A DNA stretch of 64,000 bases from Paenibacillus larvae subsp. larvae (GTDB taxonomy: Bacteria > Bacillota > Bacilli > Paenibacillales > NBRC-103111), in NCBI RefSeq assembly GCF_002003265.1, contig NZ_CP019687.1:682001-746000 (forward strand), read 5' to 3'. Of the stretch, positions 54,470-62,996 are shown piece by piece. The notes below the pieces were generated by a model. That model worked only from the letters and a program-made list of their open reading frames with translations. It ran no database searches and had not been told where the DNA came from. Position 1 is the stretch's first letter, and the number at the start of each line of letters is the position of its first letter. The position numbers and the translations under genes are program-made.

Positions 54470-55558
54470 ATGAACGAGCGAATACAAAGACTCCGCAATT
54501 ATATGGAATGGGAGCAATTGGACGCACTTCTGGTGACTCTTCCAAGGCATGTATATTATCTGACCGGATATTTATCAGACCCTCATGAGAGGCTTCTGGC
54601 TGTCGTCATACCCCGTGGGGATGAACCGTTTCTCCTTGTTCCCAGTCTGGATAAAGAGGCGGCGGAAGCAGCATCATGCATTCGGACAATTCATACTCAT
54701 TCTGATACGGATAATGCTTATGAAGTGCTTCACTCCTTACTTCCGGGGAAACTCTCCCGCCTCGGCATCGAGAAGAACCATCAGACCGTCCGGCAATTTG
54801 AAATTTTACAGGACATCCTGTGTGCGGAAACTTATGTAAATGTAGAAAGTGTACTTCGGGAGATGAGGTTAATCAAATCCCCGGAAGAGATCGTTAAGAT
54901 CAAAAGAGCGGTAGTCATGATTGAAGAAGTACTCCGCCGCGGTTTGAAGCAAGTCAAGGTAGGAGTAACAGAGACCGACCTTGTTGCTGAGCTTGAATAC
55001 CAGATGACCAAACTGGGAGCGGACGGACCTTCCTTTGCTTCTTCGGTTCTTTCGGGTGAGAAAGCAGCAATGCCGCATGGGAATCCAGGACAAAGAAAGA
55101 TCCAGGCGGGTGAATTTCTTCTGTTCGATATTGGAGTGTACGTGGAAGGATATGCTTCAGACATTACCAGGACATTTGCGGTTCAATCCTATTCAAAAGA
55201 GCAGGAACTTATTTATCAGACAGTTCTTCAAGCTAATCTGGCCGGGATTGAAGCATCGAGGGCGGGAGCGACATTGGCCAGTGTGGATTTAGCCGCACGC
55301 CGAGTAATTGAGAAAGCGGGGTATGGCCCTTACTTTAACCACCGTGTCGGTCATGGTCTGGGACTTGATGTACATGAATATCCATCCTTGCATGCTCAGG
55401 CTGAGGCATTTTTGGTAGAAGGCATGGTTTTTACAATTGAGCCGGGCATTTATGTGCCGAATTCTCACGGAGTCCGGATTGAGGACGATGTTTACATATC
55501 CCAAAACGGTCCGGAAGTATTGACTTCTTTTCCTAAGGAATTAACGGTAATCGGCTGA
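54470..55558 (+). CDS. M24 family Xaa-Pro aminopeptidase-like protein
   Basis: 362 aa. The N-terminal creatinase-like domain is residues 1-125 and the C-terminal pita-bread peptidase covers about 130-362. Metal ligands are visible: Asp in LLFDIGVY, Asp in ASDITRTF, His in GHGLGLDVHE, Glu in TIEPGIY, Glu in RIEDDVY. It removes N-terminal residues before proline. ATG 54470 with GAAGGTGAAG is preferred over GTG 54455. Confidence 0.9.
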   Translation: MNERIQRLRNYMEWEQLDALLVTLPRHVYYLTGYLSDPHERLLAVVIPRGDEPFLLVPSLDKEAAEAASCIRTIHTHSDTDNAYEVLHSLLPGKLSRLGIEKNHQTVRQFEILQDILCAETYVNVESVLREMRLIKSPEEIVKIKRAVVMIEEVLRRGLKQVKVGVTETDLVAELEYQMTKLGADGPSFASSVLSGEKAAMPHGNPGQRKIQAGEFLLFDIGVYVEGYASDITRTFAVQSYSKEQELIYQTVLQANLAGIEASRAGATLASVDLAARRVIEKAGYGPYFNHRVGHGLGLDVHEYPSLHAQAEAFLVEGMVFTIEPGIYVPNSHGVRIEDDVYISQNGPEVLTSFPKELTVIG

Positions 55559-55767
55559 TTTGGGTCCTTTAAAAAAACATGTTCTATTTCATATAAATCA
55601 AAAATAATCTGCCCTTCGTTTTGCATTTTATTCAGAACAAATTAAGTTTATTCTAAGGATGGTTTTTTATAACTAATATATAGTAAGTATTGTAGTTTAC
55701 GATGTCATTTAGGTATTATGCACTAATTGGCCCATTCCGGATAATTCTTTGGAAAGGAGAACCCAGG

Positions 55768-56727
55768 TTGAACAGCAGAGTTAGAATATCCGTTATATCG
55801 GCAATTTGCTTGCTTTTTGCATGTATGACGAATCCTGTAGCGGCATCCCAGGCAGATGAATCTGCAAAAACCTCCTCTTTTGCTGACGAGGAGTTAATCG
55901 CCCATGCCCTAGGAGGCATTTCGGGTGAAGCAGCCACTAATTCTTATGAGGCTTTTTTGGCTAATTACGAAAAAGGATATAGAAGATTTGAAGCCGATCT
56001 GATACTAAGTTCGGATGGGGTATTAGTAGCGCGCCATGATTGGGATTCTTATTTGTCCGATTACATTCAATCGACACTTCCCGACGATGAGAAAGAAGGC
56101 CCGATTCCTTTCCGGGATTTTAAATCACATAAAATAATGGGGAAATATAAACCGATGGGGATTAAAGAACTTATCCGTTTGCTGTACATGTATCCCGACA
56201 CGTATCTGGTTACAGATACGAAAGAAACGGACCCCAATATCATTCGCAAACAATTCGAGATTATCGTAAAAACGGCCAATGAGATCAATCCGGATGTGCT
56301 CAACCGGATTGTTCCGGAAATTTACAGTGAAGACATGCTCCAAATTGTCAGATCTGTATACGCTTTTCCGGAAATGATGCTATCCGTGTATATGGAAGAT
56401 ATCCCCGATGATGAAGCGCTCCGCATACTGCAGGAATATCAGCTTACGTTGATTGCTATTCCGGAGAACAGGGCGGATGCCAAATTTCTCAGGAAGCTGA
56501 ACGAACAGCATGTTCATGTTTATGTGCATACTATTAATTCTGTAGAGGATTATCAGCGCCTGAAGAAGCTTGGTGTACATGGTATTTATAGTGATTTCTT
56601 ATATAAACAGGAAATTGAACTGGACTTGATAAGACAAGCCCGGACAGCGGAGGACAAATCCGGATTTTCCAAACGGATGGTTCAAAATATGGTAGGATGG
56701 ATGACCAAAATAATGCCGAAGTCATAG
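55768..56727 (+). CDS. Secreted glycerophosphodiester phosphodiesterase-like protein
   Basis: 319 aa. Signal peptide (VRISVISAICLLFACM, cleavage near VAAS), then a GDPD TIM-barrel: AHALGG ... NSYEAFLANYEKGYRRFEADL and VARHDWD. The usual AHRG start of GDPD enzymes is AHALGG, so the first-motif Arg is absent, as in a divergent branch. The active-site E/D and His are kept. TTG start with AAAGGAGA. Substrate uncertain. Confidence 0.8.
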   Translation: MNSRVRISVISAICLLFACMTNPVAASQADESAKTSSFADEELIAHALGGISGEAATNSYEAFLANYEKGYRRFEADLILSSDGVLVARHDWDSYLSDYIQSTLPDDEKEGPIPFRDFKSHKIMGKYKPMGIKELIRLLYMYPDTYLVTDTKETDPNIIRKQFEIIVKTANEINPDVLNRIVPEIYSEDMLQIVRSVYAFPEMMLSVYMEDIPDDEALRILQEYQLTLIAIPENRADAKFLRKLNEQHVHVYVHTINSVEDYQRLKKLGVHGIYSDFLYKQEIELDLIRQARTAEDKSGFSKRMVQNMVGWMTKIMPKS

Positions 56728-56742
56728 GAAGAGAGGCCGATC

Positions 56743-57993
56743 ATGTATTTGGTGACCGCAGAAGAAATGAGAAGAATGGAACAAAAAATAATAAGTGAAG
56801 TGGGAATTCCGGCTTTACTGCTCATGGAAAATGCGGGAAGGGCAGTGGCTGCGGAAGTGGCGGAGCAGGCCCGGCGAAGCGGACAACGATGGCTGGTCCT
56901 TGCAGGTAAAGGGAATAACGGGGGGGATGGTCTGGTTGCAGCGCGACATATGACAGAAGCGGGTCTGGATGTCGGTCTTGTCTATGCTGTCCCCAAAGAA
57001 CGGCTTCAGGGCGATGCCCTAATCCAAAGAAACATCGTGGATCAACTTGGTCTTCCGGAAATTCCGCTTGCAACTTTACTCCAGGAAAAGGCCGGGGGGA
57101 AGTGGGACGGAGTTGTGGATGCTTTGCTTGGAACAGGAACCATAGGTAATCCCAAAGAACCATATGCCTCTTTGATCAAATGGGTTAAACAAAGTGGTCT
57201 CCCTGTGGTTTCAGTGGATGTACCAAGCGGGGTGAACGTGGATTCGGGAGCCGTTTATACCCCTTGTATCAAAGCGGATGTAACGGTCACTTTTGCTTGC
57301 AAAAAACGGGGGCTTCTCCAATTTCCCGCTGCTTCTTATGCGGGGAAGGTGAAGGTTTATCCGATTCAAATTCCTGCCGGCCTGGCCTGGGAAGCCGGTT
57401 GCCGAACATTCGAGGTGTCAGGTGAGCTATTCAAGGAGCGGCTTCAGTTAAGCCTGGTGGACAAACGGGAAGAGGATACGCACAAAGGTACCTATGGTCA
57501 TGTCCTGATTGCGGCTGGAAGCAGGCGTATGCTGGGGGCTGGACTGCTTTGCACGCGGGCCGCCCTGCGGGGTGGCAGCGGCCTTGTAAGCTGGGCTCTG
57601 CCAGGTGAAATGAGTGCCGCCGTAGCAGGCCGTGTTCCCGAAGCCATGCTTGCCCCGCTTACCGGCGGAGCTGCTTGGGAGAGCGTACCTGCGGACGCTC
57701 TCCTTGATCTTCTGCCGCAGCGGGACGCCCTGGTAATCGGCCCTGGAATGGGCCAATGGGACGGCGACAGCGGCTGGCTGCGGCGCATATGGGAAGGGGC
57801 GGGGGATTCGCCCCTTCTGGTTGATGCGGATGCGCTGGCAGGGCTGATTGGTGCCCTGTTGGCGCAGGGGCACTCCGCCGAGGAGGCTGCCGTGCTCGGC
57901 GTATACCGCCATGGTGCTGCCGGAGACCGGGCAGCAGCTGCCCGGGACAATCCCGGGTCTCTTCTGGCCGGTGATCTGATTGAAGCTTTATAG
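56743..57993 (+). CDS. nnr: NAD(P)HX epimerase/dehydratase (Nnr) with internal deletion
   Basis: 416 aa against roughly 500 in intact bifunctional proteins. The N-terminal YjeF epimerase domain is complete (residues 1-215: LMENAGRAVA, GKGNNGGDGLVAAR, DALLGTG, SVDVPSGVNVDSG). The C-terminal ADP-dependent dehydratase domain starts normally (KGTYGHVLIAAGS, ALVIGPGMGQ, LLVDADAL) but then passes directly to AGLIGALLAQGHSAEEA. The region of about 100 residues that should hold the HPGE segment and the catalytic Asp (GSGDVL) is missing, in frame. Metabolite repair by the epimerase may persist; dehydratase activity should be lost. Confidence 0.85.
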   Translation: MYLVTAEEMRRMEQKIISEVGIPALLLMENAGRAVAAEVAEQARRSGQRWLVLAGKGNNGGDGLVAARHMTEAGLDVGLVYAVPKERLQGDALIQRNIVDQLGLPEIPLATLLQEKAGGKWDGVVDALLGTGTIGNPKEPYASLIKWVKQSGLPVVSVDVPSGVNVDSGAVYTPCIKADVTVTFACKKRGLLQFPAASYAGKVKVYPIQIPAGLAWEAGCRTFEVSGELFKERLQLSLVDKREEDTHKGTYGHVLIAAGSRRMLGAGLLCTRAALRGGSGLVSWALPGEMSAAVAGRVPEAMLAPLTGGAAWESVPADALLDLLPQRDALVIGPGMGQWDGDSGWLRRIWEGAGDSPLLVDADALAGLIGALLAQGHSAEEAAVLGVYRHGAAGDRAAAARDNPGSLLAGDLIEAL

Positions 57994-58080
57994 AAGATTT
58001 TGAGAAAAACTATGAAGTCTCCAAATTCTGATATCAAATTCATGATCTAAAGATCAAAAATGTAATGAATTGTTATATAA

Positions 58081-58137
58081 GAACCGACAGCTAGTCCGGC
58101 TACCGAAAAGAGCCGTATGCGCTGCCGGTTCCTTTTT
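58081..58137 (+). terminator. Terminator after nnr
   Basis: GAACCGACAGC (58081-58091) / GCTGCCGGTTC (58121-58131) with one mismatch, then CTTTTT. Confidence 0.65.
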
Positions 58138-58289
58138 ATATTCCCACAAATACTTACATGGGTTTTCGGCCTCATCCCCGCCATAAATACCCGATACATG
58201 AACTTTCGTAAAAACATTATTTACTGCAATGGCTTGAAGGAATGTAAAAAATCGTTATGGTATACGGGCGCCAATAACAAACGGAGTTG

Positions 58290-58598
58290 TTACATAGCGG
58301 GCACTACTGCAAAGAAGGAAAATGTCTCGGATTCGTTAGGAGCAAGGTTGTTTATACGAATTACATCCAAGTACCCGGATATCCAATCACGCCTTACCGT
58401 TACTCCTCCCTTATTAACTGAAACATGGATGTACCAGTCTCCCGGGGTTCGTCCTACAAAAACTTGTTGGTAACATTGGATCCGGCAATTATGCCGAATT
58501 GATTGCCTTTAGGAATATTCTGGGTAAACAAGGAACCCTACGATAAACATAGTAGGTGAGCCTGTTGTCATTGCACCATTTGTAATTAAAGTGGCCAT
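58290..58598 (-). pseudogene. Small unrecognised protein gene with two frameshifts
   Basis: ATG 58598 follows GGGGAGTGATTC. The frame reads MATLITNGAMTTGSPTMFIV, then shifts near 58530 (FTQNIPKGNQFGIIAGSN) and again near 58470 (VFVGRTPGDWYIHVSVNKG ... RRDWISGYLDVIRINNLAP), ending at TAA 58290-58292. The repaired protein would be about 102 aa, beta-rich and without a signal peptide. Not recognised. The + strand frame over the same bases is not real. Confidence 0.6.
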
Positions 58599-58896
58599 TT
58601 AGAATCACTCCCCAATAAATTTTTTTCGAAAGCGAACAAGATGGATAGGTTAAAGTTCAAACGGATTTGAGGCGTTCATATTCGCTCGATTGTTATATAA
58701 AGTGGGGAGCGGTTCATTTTATACAACCGCTTCCAGTTAAAAAAACGAATTGTCAAATGGAGCCGGCACATTCGTGAAATAAAGTACCTCTATACTGCCT
58801 TACAGACCAGTTGAATCAGAAACTTGGCAAATCCGTATACATTCCCATATTCCCCTGAACCGAATCTCCAAAGAGCTTCCAAAGCTAAATGTCCGG

Positions 58897-58924
58897 TCAT
58901 GTTTGTCCTTCTTTTGCATACATT
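58897..58924 (+). promoter_or_regulatory. Candidate SigmaE promoter of the spoIIP unit
   Basis: TCATGTT (58897-58903), 13-base spacer, CATACATT (58917-58924), close to the SigE consensus (kmATATT, 14-15 bases, CATACAmT). spoIIP is a SigE gene in Bacillus. 58620-58896 shows no gene. Confidence 0.55.
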
Positions 58925-58950
58925 TGTATAAGGAGGTGAGAGGTTCCGCA

Positions 58951-59130
58951 ATGGCAATGACATACAGACGTGAAAAAATTGATTCTTTCATCCGGCGTTT
59001 GAAAATCAGGCAATCTGTCATCCTGAATCAGCTTCACAATGGGAATTTTGATAGCCAGCGAGAGTTTTTAAAAGGGCAGCTTGCCTCCATTGAACTAGTT
59101 ATCGAGGAATTATCTACCGAATTTAAGTAA
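58951..59130 (+). CDS. Small helical protein preceding spoIIP
   Basis: 59 aa, charged and probably a helical hairpin (REKIDSFIRRLKIRQSVILN ... LASIELVIEELSTEF). AAGGAGGTGAG precedes ATG 58951. It lies 15 bases before the spoIIP start, probably in one transcript from the SigE-like promoter, so a sporulation role is inferred. Not recognised otherwise. Confidence 0.6.
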   Translation: MAMTYRREKIDSFIRRLKIRQSVILNQLHNGNFDSQREFLKGQLASIELVIEELSTEFK

Positions 59131-59145
59131 TTGGAGAGGAGATCC

Positions 59146-60318
59146 ATGAAAGAGCTTATAAAAATAGGAAAACTGTACGGGCTGCTGATGGGAGGGACGG
59201 CGGTCTTTATCACAGTGTTTTCCCTTTTTCTGGCCATCGTTCAACCTGCATGGAGCCGTACCCCAACCTCAATGATGGGACAAGCTGCTTCGATTTCAAG
59301 CCGGTTTTTTTGGGATATGGTGTCCTTGGAAGTTCCTCATATGAAGAGCAGCAAAGAACCTCACACCTTTACCTTTGGAAATGTGACCAGTTTTTTATCC
59401 AAACTTGTCCTGAATATTAACCCCTTTGACCCTATTACGTTTGTGGGGGCTGCTATCCCCGGTCTGAATGAGAATGGGATGATCCTGCTTTATAAAGGCA
59501 ACTCCGATCCTCACGAAGATTATCCGATTGACCATCCGCAGCCGGATGATCTGCCTGATACCGAAGCTCAGACAAATAATGGAGAGGCGGCAGGTACGCC
59601 AGTACCAGAGGCGACACCCGGACAGGGGCCGGAAGCGTCCAGACAGCCTGAAACTACCCCTCAGCCACAAAAAAACGAGCTCCCAAAACGGGTATTGATT
59701 TACCATTCCCACAACAGGGAATCATGGATTCCGGATCTACCGGAAGGAACAGAAGCAAATGCGGCTTTTCATCCAACCAAAAATGTAACAGAACTGGGTA
59801 CCAGGCTGGGCCGGAACTTGGAGGAGAAAGGGATTGGAGTCATACATTCCCTTGAGGATTATAATGCGATGTACGGTGAAAATTACAAAGGCTCAAAATC
59901 GTATCAGTATTCGAAAAAAGTAGTGAAAGAGGCCATGGCAACAGAACCGGGACTGAGCTACCTGATCGATATTCACCGGGATTCCGGACCCCGTAAGTCC
60001 ACAACTAAAACGATAAACGGAAAAGATTATGCCCAGCTTTATTTTGTTGTCGGCCTTGAGAATCCGAACTGGGAAAAAAATCAGGAATTCGCCAAAAAAA
60101 TTCATACCAAGCTGAATGATAAATATCCCGGCATTTCCAAGGGCATTTACGGAAAAGACAGGAAGCAGGGAAACGGGATTTATAATCAGGAAATATCTGC
60201 AAACAGCTGCCTGATTGAAATAGGCGGAGTGGAAAATAACGAGGAGGAACGTAATCGGACAGTTGACGTGCTTTCCGAAGTATTTCAAGAATTAATAACG
60301 GAGGAAAATAAAGGATAA
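59146..60318 (+). CDS. spoIIP: Stage II sporulation protein P
   Basis: 390-aa amidase/endopeptidase of the SpoIIDMP engulfment machine, which thins septal peptidoglycan so the mother-cell membrane can migrate. N-terminal membrane anchor (LLMGGTAVFITVFSLFLAIV, about residues 13-35), Pro/Gln/Glu-rich linker (about 130-180), then the amidase domain with YHSHNRESW, DIHRDSG and the catalytic Glu in CLIEIGGVENN. ATG 59146 with GAGAGGAG. Confidence 0.93.
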   Translation: MKELIKIGKLYGLLMGGTAVFITVFSLFLAIVQPAWSRTPTSMMGQAASISSRFFWDMVSLEVPHMKSSKEPHTFTFGNVTSFLSKLVLNINPFDPITFVGAAIPGLNENGMILLYKGNSDPHEDYPIDHPQPDDLPDTEAQTNNGEAAGTPVPEATPGQGPEASRQPETTPQPQKNELPKRVLIYHSHNRESWIPDLPEGTEANAAFHPTKNVTELGTRLGRNLEEKGIGVIHSLEDYNAMYGENYKGSKSYQYSKKVVKEAMATEPGLSYLIDIHRDSGPRKSTTKTINGKDYAQLYFVVGLENPNWEKNQEFAKKIHTKLNDKYPGISKGIYGKDRKQGNGIYNQEISANSCLIEIGGVENNEEERNRTVDVLSEVFQELITEENKG

Positions 60319-60326
60319 AAATATGA

Positions 60327-60353
60327 AAACCGGTCTCGAAGAGAGACCGGTTT
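60327..60353. terminator. Bidirectional terminator between spoIIP and aldehyde dehydrogenase
   Basis: AAACCGGTCTC / GAGACCGGTTT with a five-base loop; T-rich on both strands, serving convergent genes. Confidence 0.85.
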
Positions 60354-60367
60354 CGCGCGAACATCAT

Positions 60368-61852
60368 TTATTGTCCGGTATGAATCCATACACATTTAAC
60401 TTCTGTATAGTTGTTTAATGCATAAGAGCCCATCTCGCGGCCAAGGCCGGATTGTTTGTAACCGCCAAAAGGAGCAGAGGCGTCAAAGACGTTATAACAA
60501 TTGACCCATACGGTTCCGGCCCGGAGTTTGGAGGCAACATAATGGGCATTGCGTACATTTTCCGTCCAGAGCCCTGCGGCGAGCCCATACTCGGTCCGGT
60601 TGGCTCTTTCTATGACTTCGTCCAAATCTTCAAAAGGCATAGCCGAAATAACCGGACCAAAAATCTCTTCCCGGGCGATGGTCATATCATCGCGAACATT
60701 TGCGAAAATGGTTGGAGCCACAAAATATCCCTGTTCAAAAGGATTGGCTCCGCCAGCGAGCAGTTCCGCCCCCTCATCCTTGCCTGACTCAATGTAGCCG
60801 AGAACCCGTTTTTGCTGCTCCTCTGAAACAAGAGGCCCAATTTGCGTGTCGGCGTTTAGACCCGCTCCCTGACGCAGTTTCTCGGAATAAGAAACAAGAT
60901 CCGCAACGACATTATCATAAGCTTTTTTCTGTACAAACAGACGGGAACCGGCACAGCATACCTGGCCCTGATTGAACATCACGCCATTAAAAGCTCCGGG
61001 AATGGCTCTATTAAAATCAGCGTCCGGCAGGATGATATTGGGGGATTTGCCCCCAAGCTCCAGAGTAACGCGTTTTAAGCTGGCTGAAGCCTGCTTCATG
61101 ATGAGTTTTCCCACTTCGGTGGACCCTGTAAAGGCGATTTTGTTAACCAGAGGATGATCAACCAGTGCCTGCCCGGCGGTTTCCCCAAATCCCGGAATAA
61201 TGTTAATGACCCCGTCAGGGAATCCGGCCTCCTGGATTAATTCGGCTAAGTATAAGGCGGAAAGGGGAGTCTGTTCGGCAGGCTTTAAAACAACGGTGCA
61301 TCCTGTTGCCAAAGCCGCTCCCAGTTTCCACATGGCCATAAGCAGAGGGAAGTTCCAGGGGATAATCTGCCCGACCACACCTACGGGTTCATGGCGGGTA
61401 TATGCAAAATAATCCCCCGCCACCGGGATGCTTTGACCGACAAGTTTGGTAGCCCATCCCGCATAATAGCGAATATGTTCGATAGATAGCGGTAGGTCCG
61501 CGTTTCTTGTTTCATTAATCGGTTTTCCGTTATCAAGGGTCTCAAGCTGCGCAAGCGCTTCCAAATGGTTCTCCATCAAATCAGCCAATTTGTACATGAG
61601 CCGGCTTCGTTCAGCCCCGCTCATTTTGGACCATGGGCCTTCGTCAAACGCACGTCTGGCTGCTTGTACGGCGAGATTTACATCTTCTTCGGAAGCCTCG
61701 CTCACGACAGCGAGAATTTCACCTGTGGCTGGATTGGGGGTTGTAAACGTCTTTCCAGACACAGACTCGACAAACTGGCCGTTGATGAATAGCTTACGTG
61801 TCCCTTGTAAGAAGGAGTGTACCCGTTCATGCATGGATTCCGTAGCTTGCAT
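60368..61852 (-). CDS. NAD(P)-dependent aldehyde dehydrogenase
   Basis: 494-aa ALDH-superfamily enzyme: oxyanion Asn in [13 protein letters not shown], catalytic Glu in [10 protein letters not shown], catalytic Cys in [11 protein letters not shown], cofactor loop FTGSTEVG. Close in pattern to broad-specificity DhaS/ALDH-type enzymes. Its neighbour is a GbsR-type regulator, so a betaine-aldehyde role is possible but not shown. Start ATG 61852 (MQATES) is fixed by GGAGG eight bases upstream; the frame is open to 61897. Confidence 0.9.
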   Translation of the reverse strand: MQATESMHERVHSFLQGTRKLFINGQFVESVSGKTFTTPNPATGEILAVVSEASEEDVNLAVQAARRAFDEGPWSKMSGAERSRLMYKLADLMENHLEALAQLETLDNGKPINETRNADLPLSIEHIRYYAGWATKLVGQSIPVAGDYFAYTRHEPVGVVGQIIPWNFPLLMAMWKLGAALATGCTVVLKPAEQTPLSALYLAELIQEAGFPDGVINIIPGFGETAGQALVDHPLVNKIAFTGSTEVGKLIMKQASASLKRVTLELGGKSPNIILPDADFNRAIPGAFNGVMFNQGQVCCAGSRLFVQKKAYDNVVADLVSYSEKLRQGAGLNADTQIGPLVSEEQQKRVLGYIESGKDEGAELLAGGANPFEQGYFVAPTIFANVRDDMTIAREEIFGPVISAMPFEDLDEVIERANRTEYGLAAGLWTENVRNAHYVASKLRAGTVWVNCYNVFDASAPFGGYKQSGLGREMGSYALNNYTEVKCVWIHTGQ

Positions 61853-62012
61853 TTCTTCAACCTCCATATAATAAAGTGTTCTGTCCAGACCCTTCATGTA
61901 TAAGGATATTATACCAAATAATGGGACGCGGGTACAATTTCATTTTTTTATTTAAGTTTTTGATAACAAGACAAGCGGAAGCGAATAAAACAATTGTCTG
62001 GGATAAATAGTA

Positions 62013-62039
62013 AAGCCACAGACATCATGTCTGCGGCTT
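62013..62039 (-). terminator. Hairpin after the GbsR-type gene
   Basis: AAGCC-CAGAC / GTCTG-GGCTT stem with one mismatch, between the regulator and the aldehyde dehydrogenase that follows on the same strand. Confidence 0.5.
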
Positions 62040-62118
62040 CTTTGGATTGTCTTATGCTTCGCCGGAAGTTGTCCCGACTTAACGTTAGTGAAACCTGGCT
62101 ATATAAGGTTTTATTAGA

Positions 62119-62697
62119 CTAACCGTTCTCGAAAGGGGGAATCTCCTTCGGGATAAAGGTAAAGATTTCACCGGTTTCCATCGAACGGATCAGTTGGTCG
62201 AGCCATCTATAATAGCTGAGCGCGTGTTTTATCTTGTCTATATCGCGGAGCAGAATGTCCCGGGCTTTTTCATCATTTTGATACTGCTCAAGTAAGACTT
62301 CCAGTTCAGATAAGGATTTACATAACTGATGTGTGTTGGATTCCATTGATTTTCGCCATTTGATTGAAAAATAATCCACAAAATTTTGGTGCCAGTCAAA
62401 TTCGGTTTCATATAAGTCTTTTCTGCATCCCTTGCCCCAAACTTTATTCACCATTTTTAAATCCATGAGGGTTCTCATGCCGGTACTCATGCTCGTCTTG
62501 CTCATACCCATTTCTTCCCGCATGTCATCAAGCGTTACCGGACCGTCAGAAAAATACATGAGGCCGTATAAATGCCCTACAGAGTGGGTAACTCCATATA
62601 AATCCATATTTTTCCCGACAGATTCTATAATGCGGTGGCGGGATTTCAAAATCGCCTGTTTCAGATGATCCGATAACCCGTCTAATTCATCTTTCAT
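62119..62697 (-). CDS. GbsR/MarR-type transcriptional regulator
   Basis: 192 aa. The MarR-like winged helix (GHLYGLMYFSDGPVTLDDM, REEMGMSKTSMSTGMRTLM) lies in the first half, then helical dimerisation segments, matching the GbsR/OpcR/OpuAR group that controls choline and betaine genes. AGGAGGAGAC precedes the ATG. It is divergent from the OpuA/ProV operon starting 300 bases to the right, so it is the likely regulator of that operon; the ligand (betaine or choline) is inferred. Confidence 0.85.
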   Translation of the reverse strand: MKDELDGLSDHLKQAILKSRHRIIESVGKNMDLYGVTHSVGHLYGLMYFSDGPVTLDDMREEMGMSKTSMSTGMRTLMDLKMVNKVWGKGCRKDLYETEFDWHQNFVDYFSIKWRKSMESNTHQLCKSLSELEVLLEQYQNDEKARDILLRDIDKIKHALSYYRWLDQLIRSMETGEIFTFIPKEIPPFENG

Positions 62698-62774
62698 GTT
62701 GGTCTCCTCCTAGGACGCGGCACACTTCAGTTTTTCTATCTTATAGTACCTATTTGTAGTTTAGAAGGCAAGAT

Positions 62775-62871
62775 TCCGTAAGTAAACTGTCAGGTAGATA
62801 TGAAATTGTAAGATATACGGAGTATACGGTACAGAAAGTACGTAAAGTTTTTACTGTACACTTCTTACGGA
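62775..62871. promoter_or_regulatory. Nested dyads in the gbsR-opuA divergent region
   Basis: GTACAG (62829-62834) with CTGTAC (62854-62859), and TCCGTAAG (62775-62782) with CTTACGGA (62864-62871). Two perfect inverted pairs in the 300-base divergent interval are plausible operator sites for the GbsR-type protein. No promoter elements could be assigned confidently. Confidence 0.4.
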
Positions 62872-62996
62872 AGTTCAGACTATTTGAACCCGAAATGATT
62901 CATTAATAAACTAATGTAAGTAATTTTGTTTGCAAAAGGGATTGGAACGGGTAGTTCCGGCCTGGCGTTTTTGCAGCAGGAAAGGAGCGAAAGCAA

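Noticed and set aside
58117..58473. Plus-strand 118-aa protein
   Set aside because: It starts inside a terminator and is antisense to a gene remnant with a clear ribosome site and coding sense.
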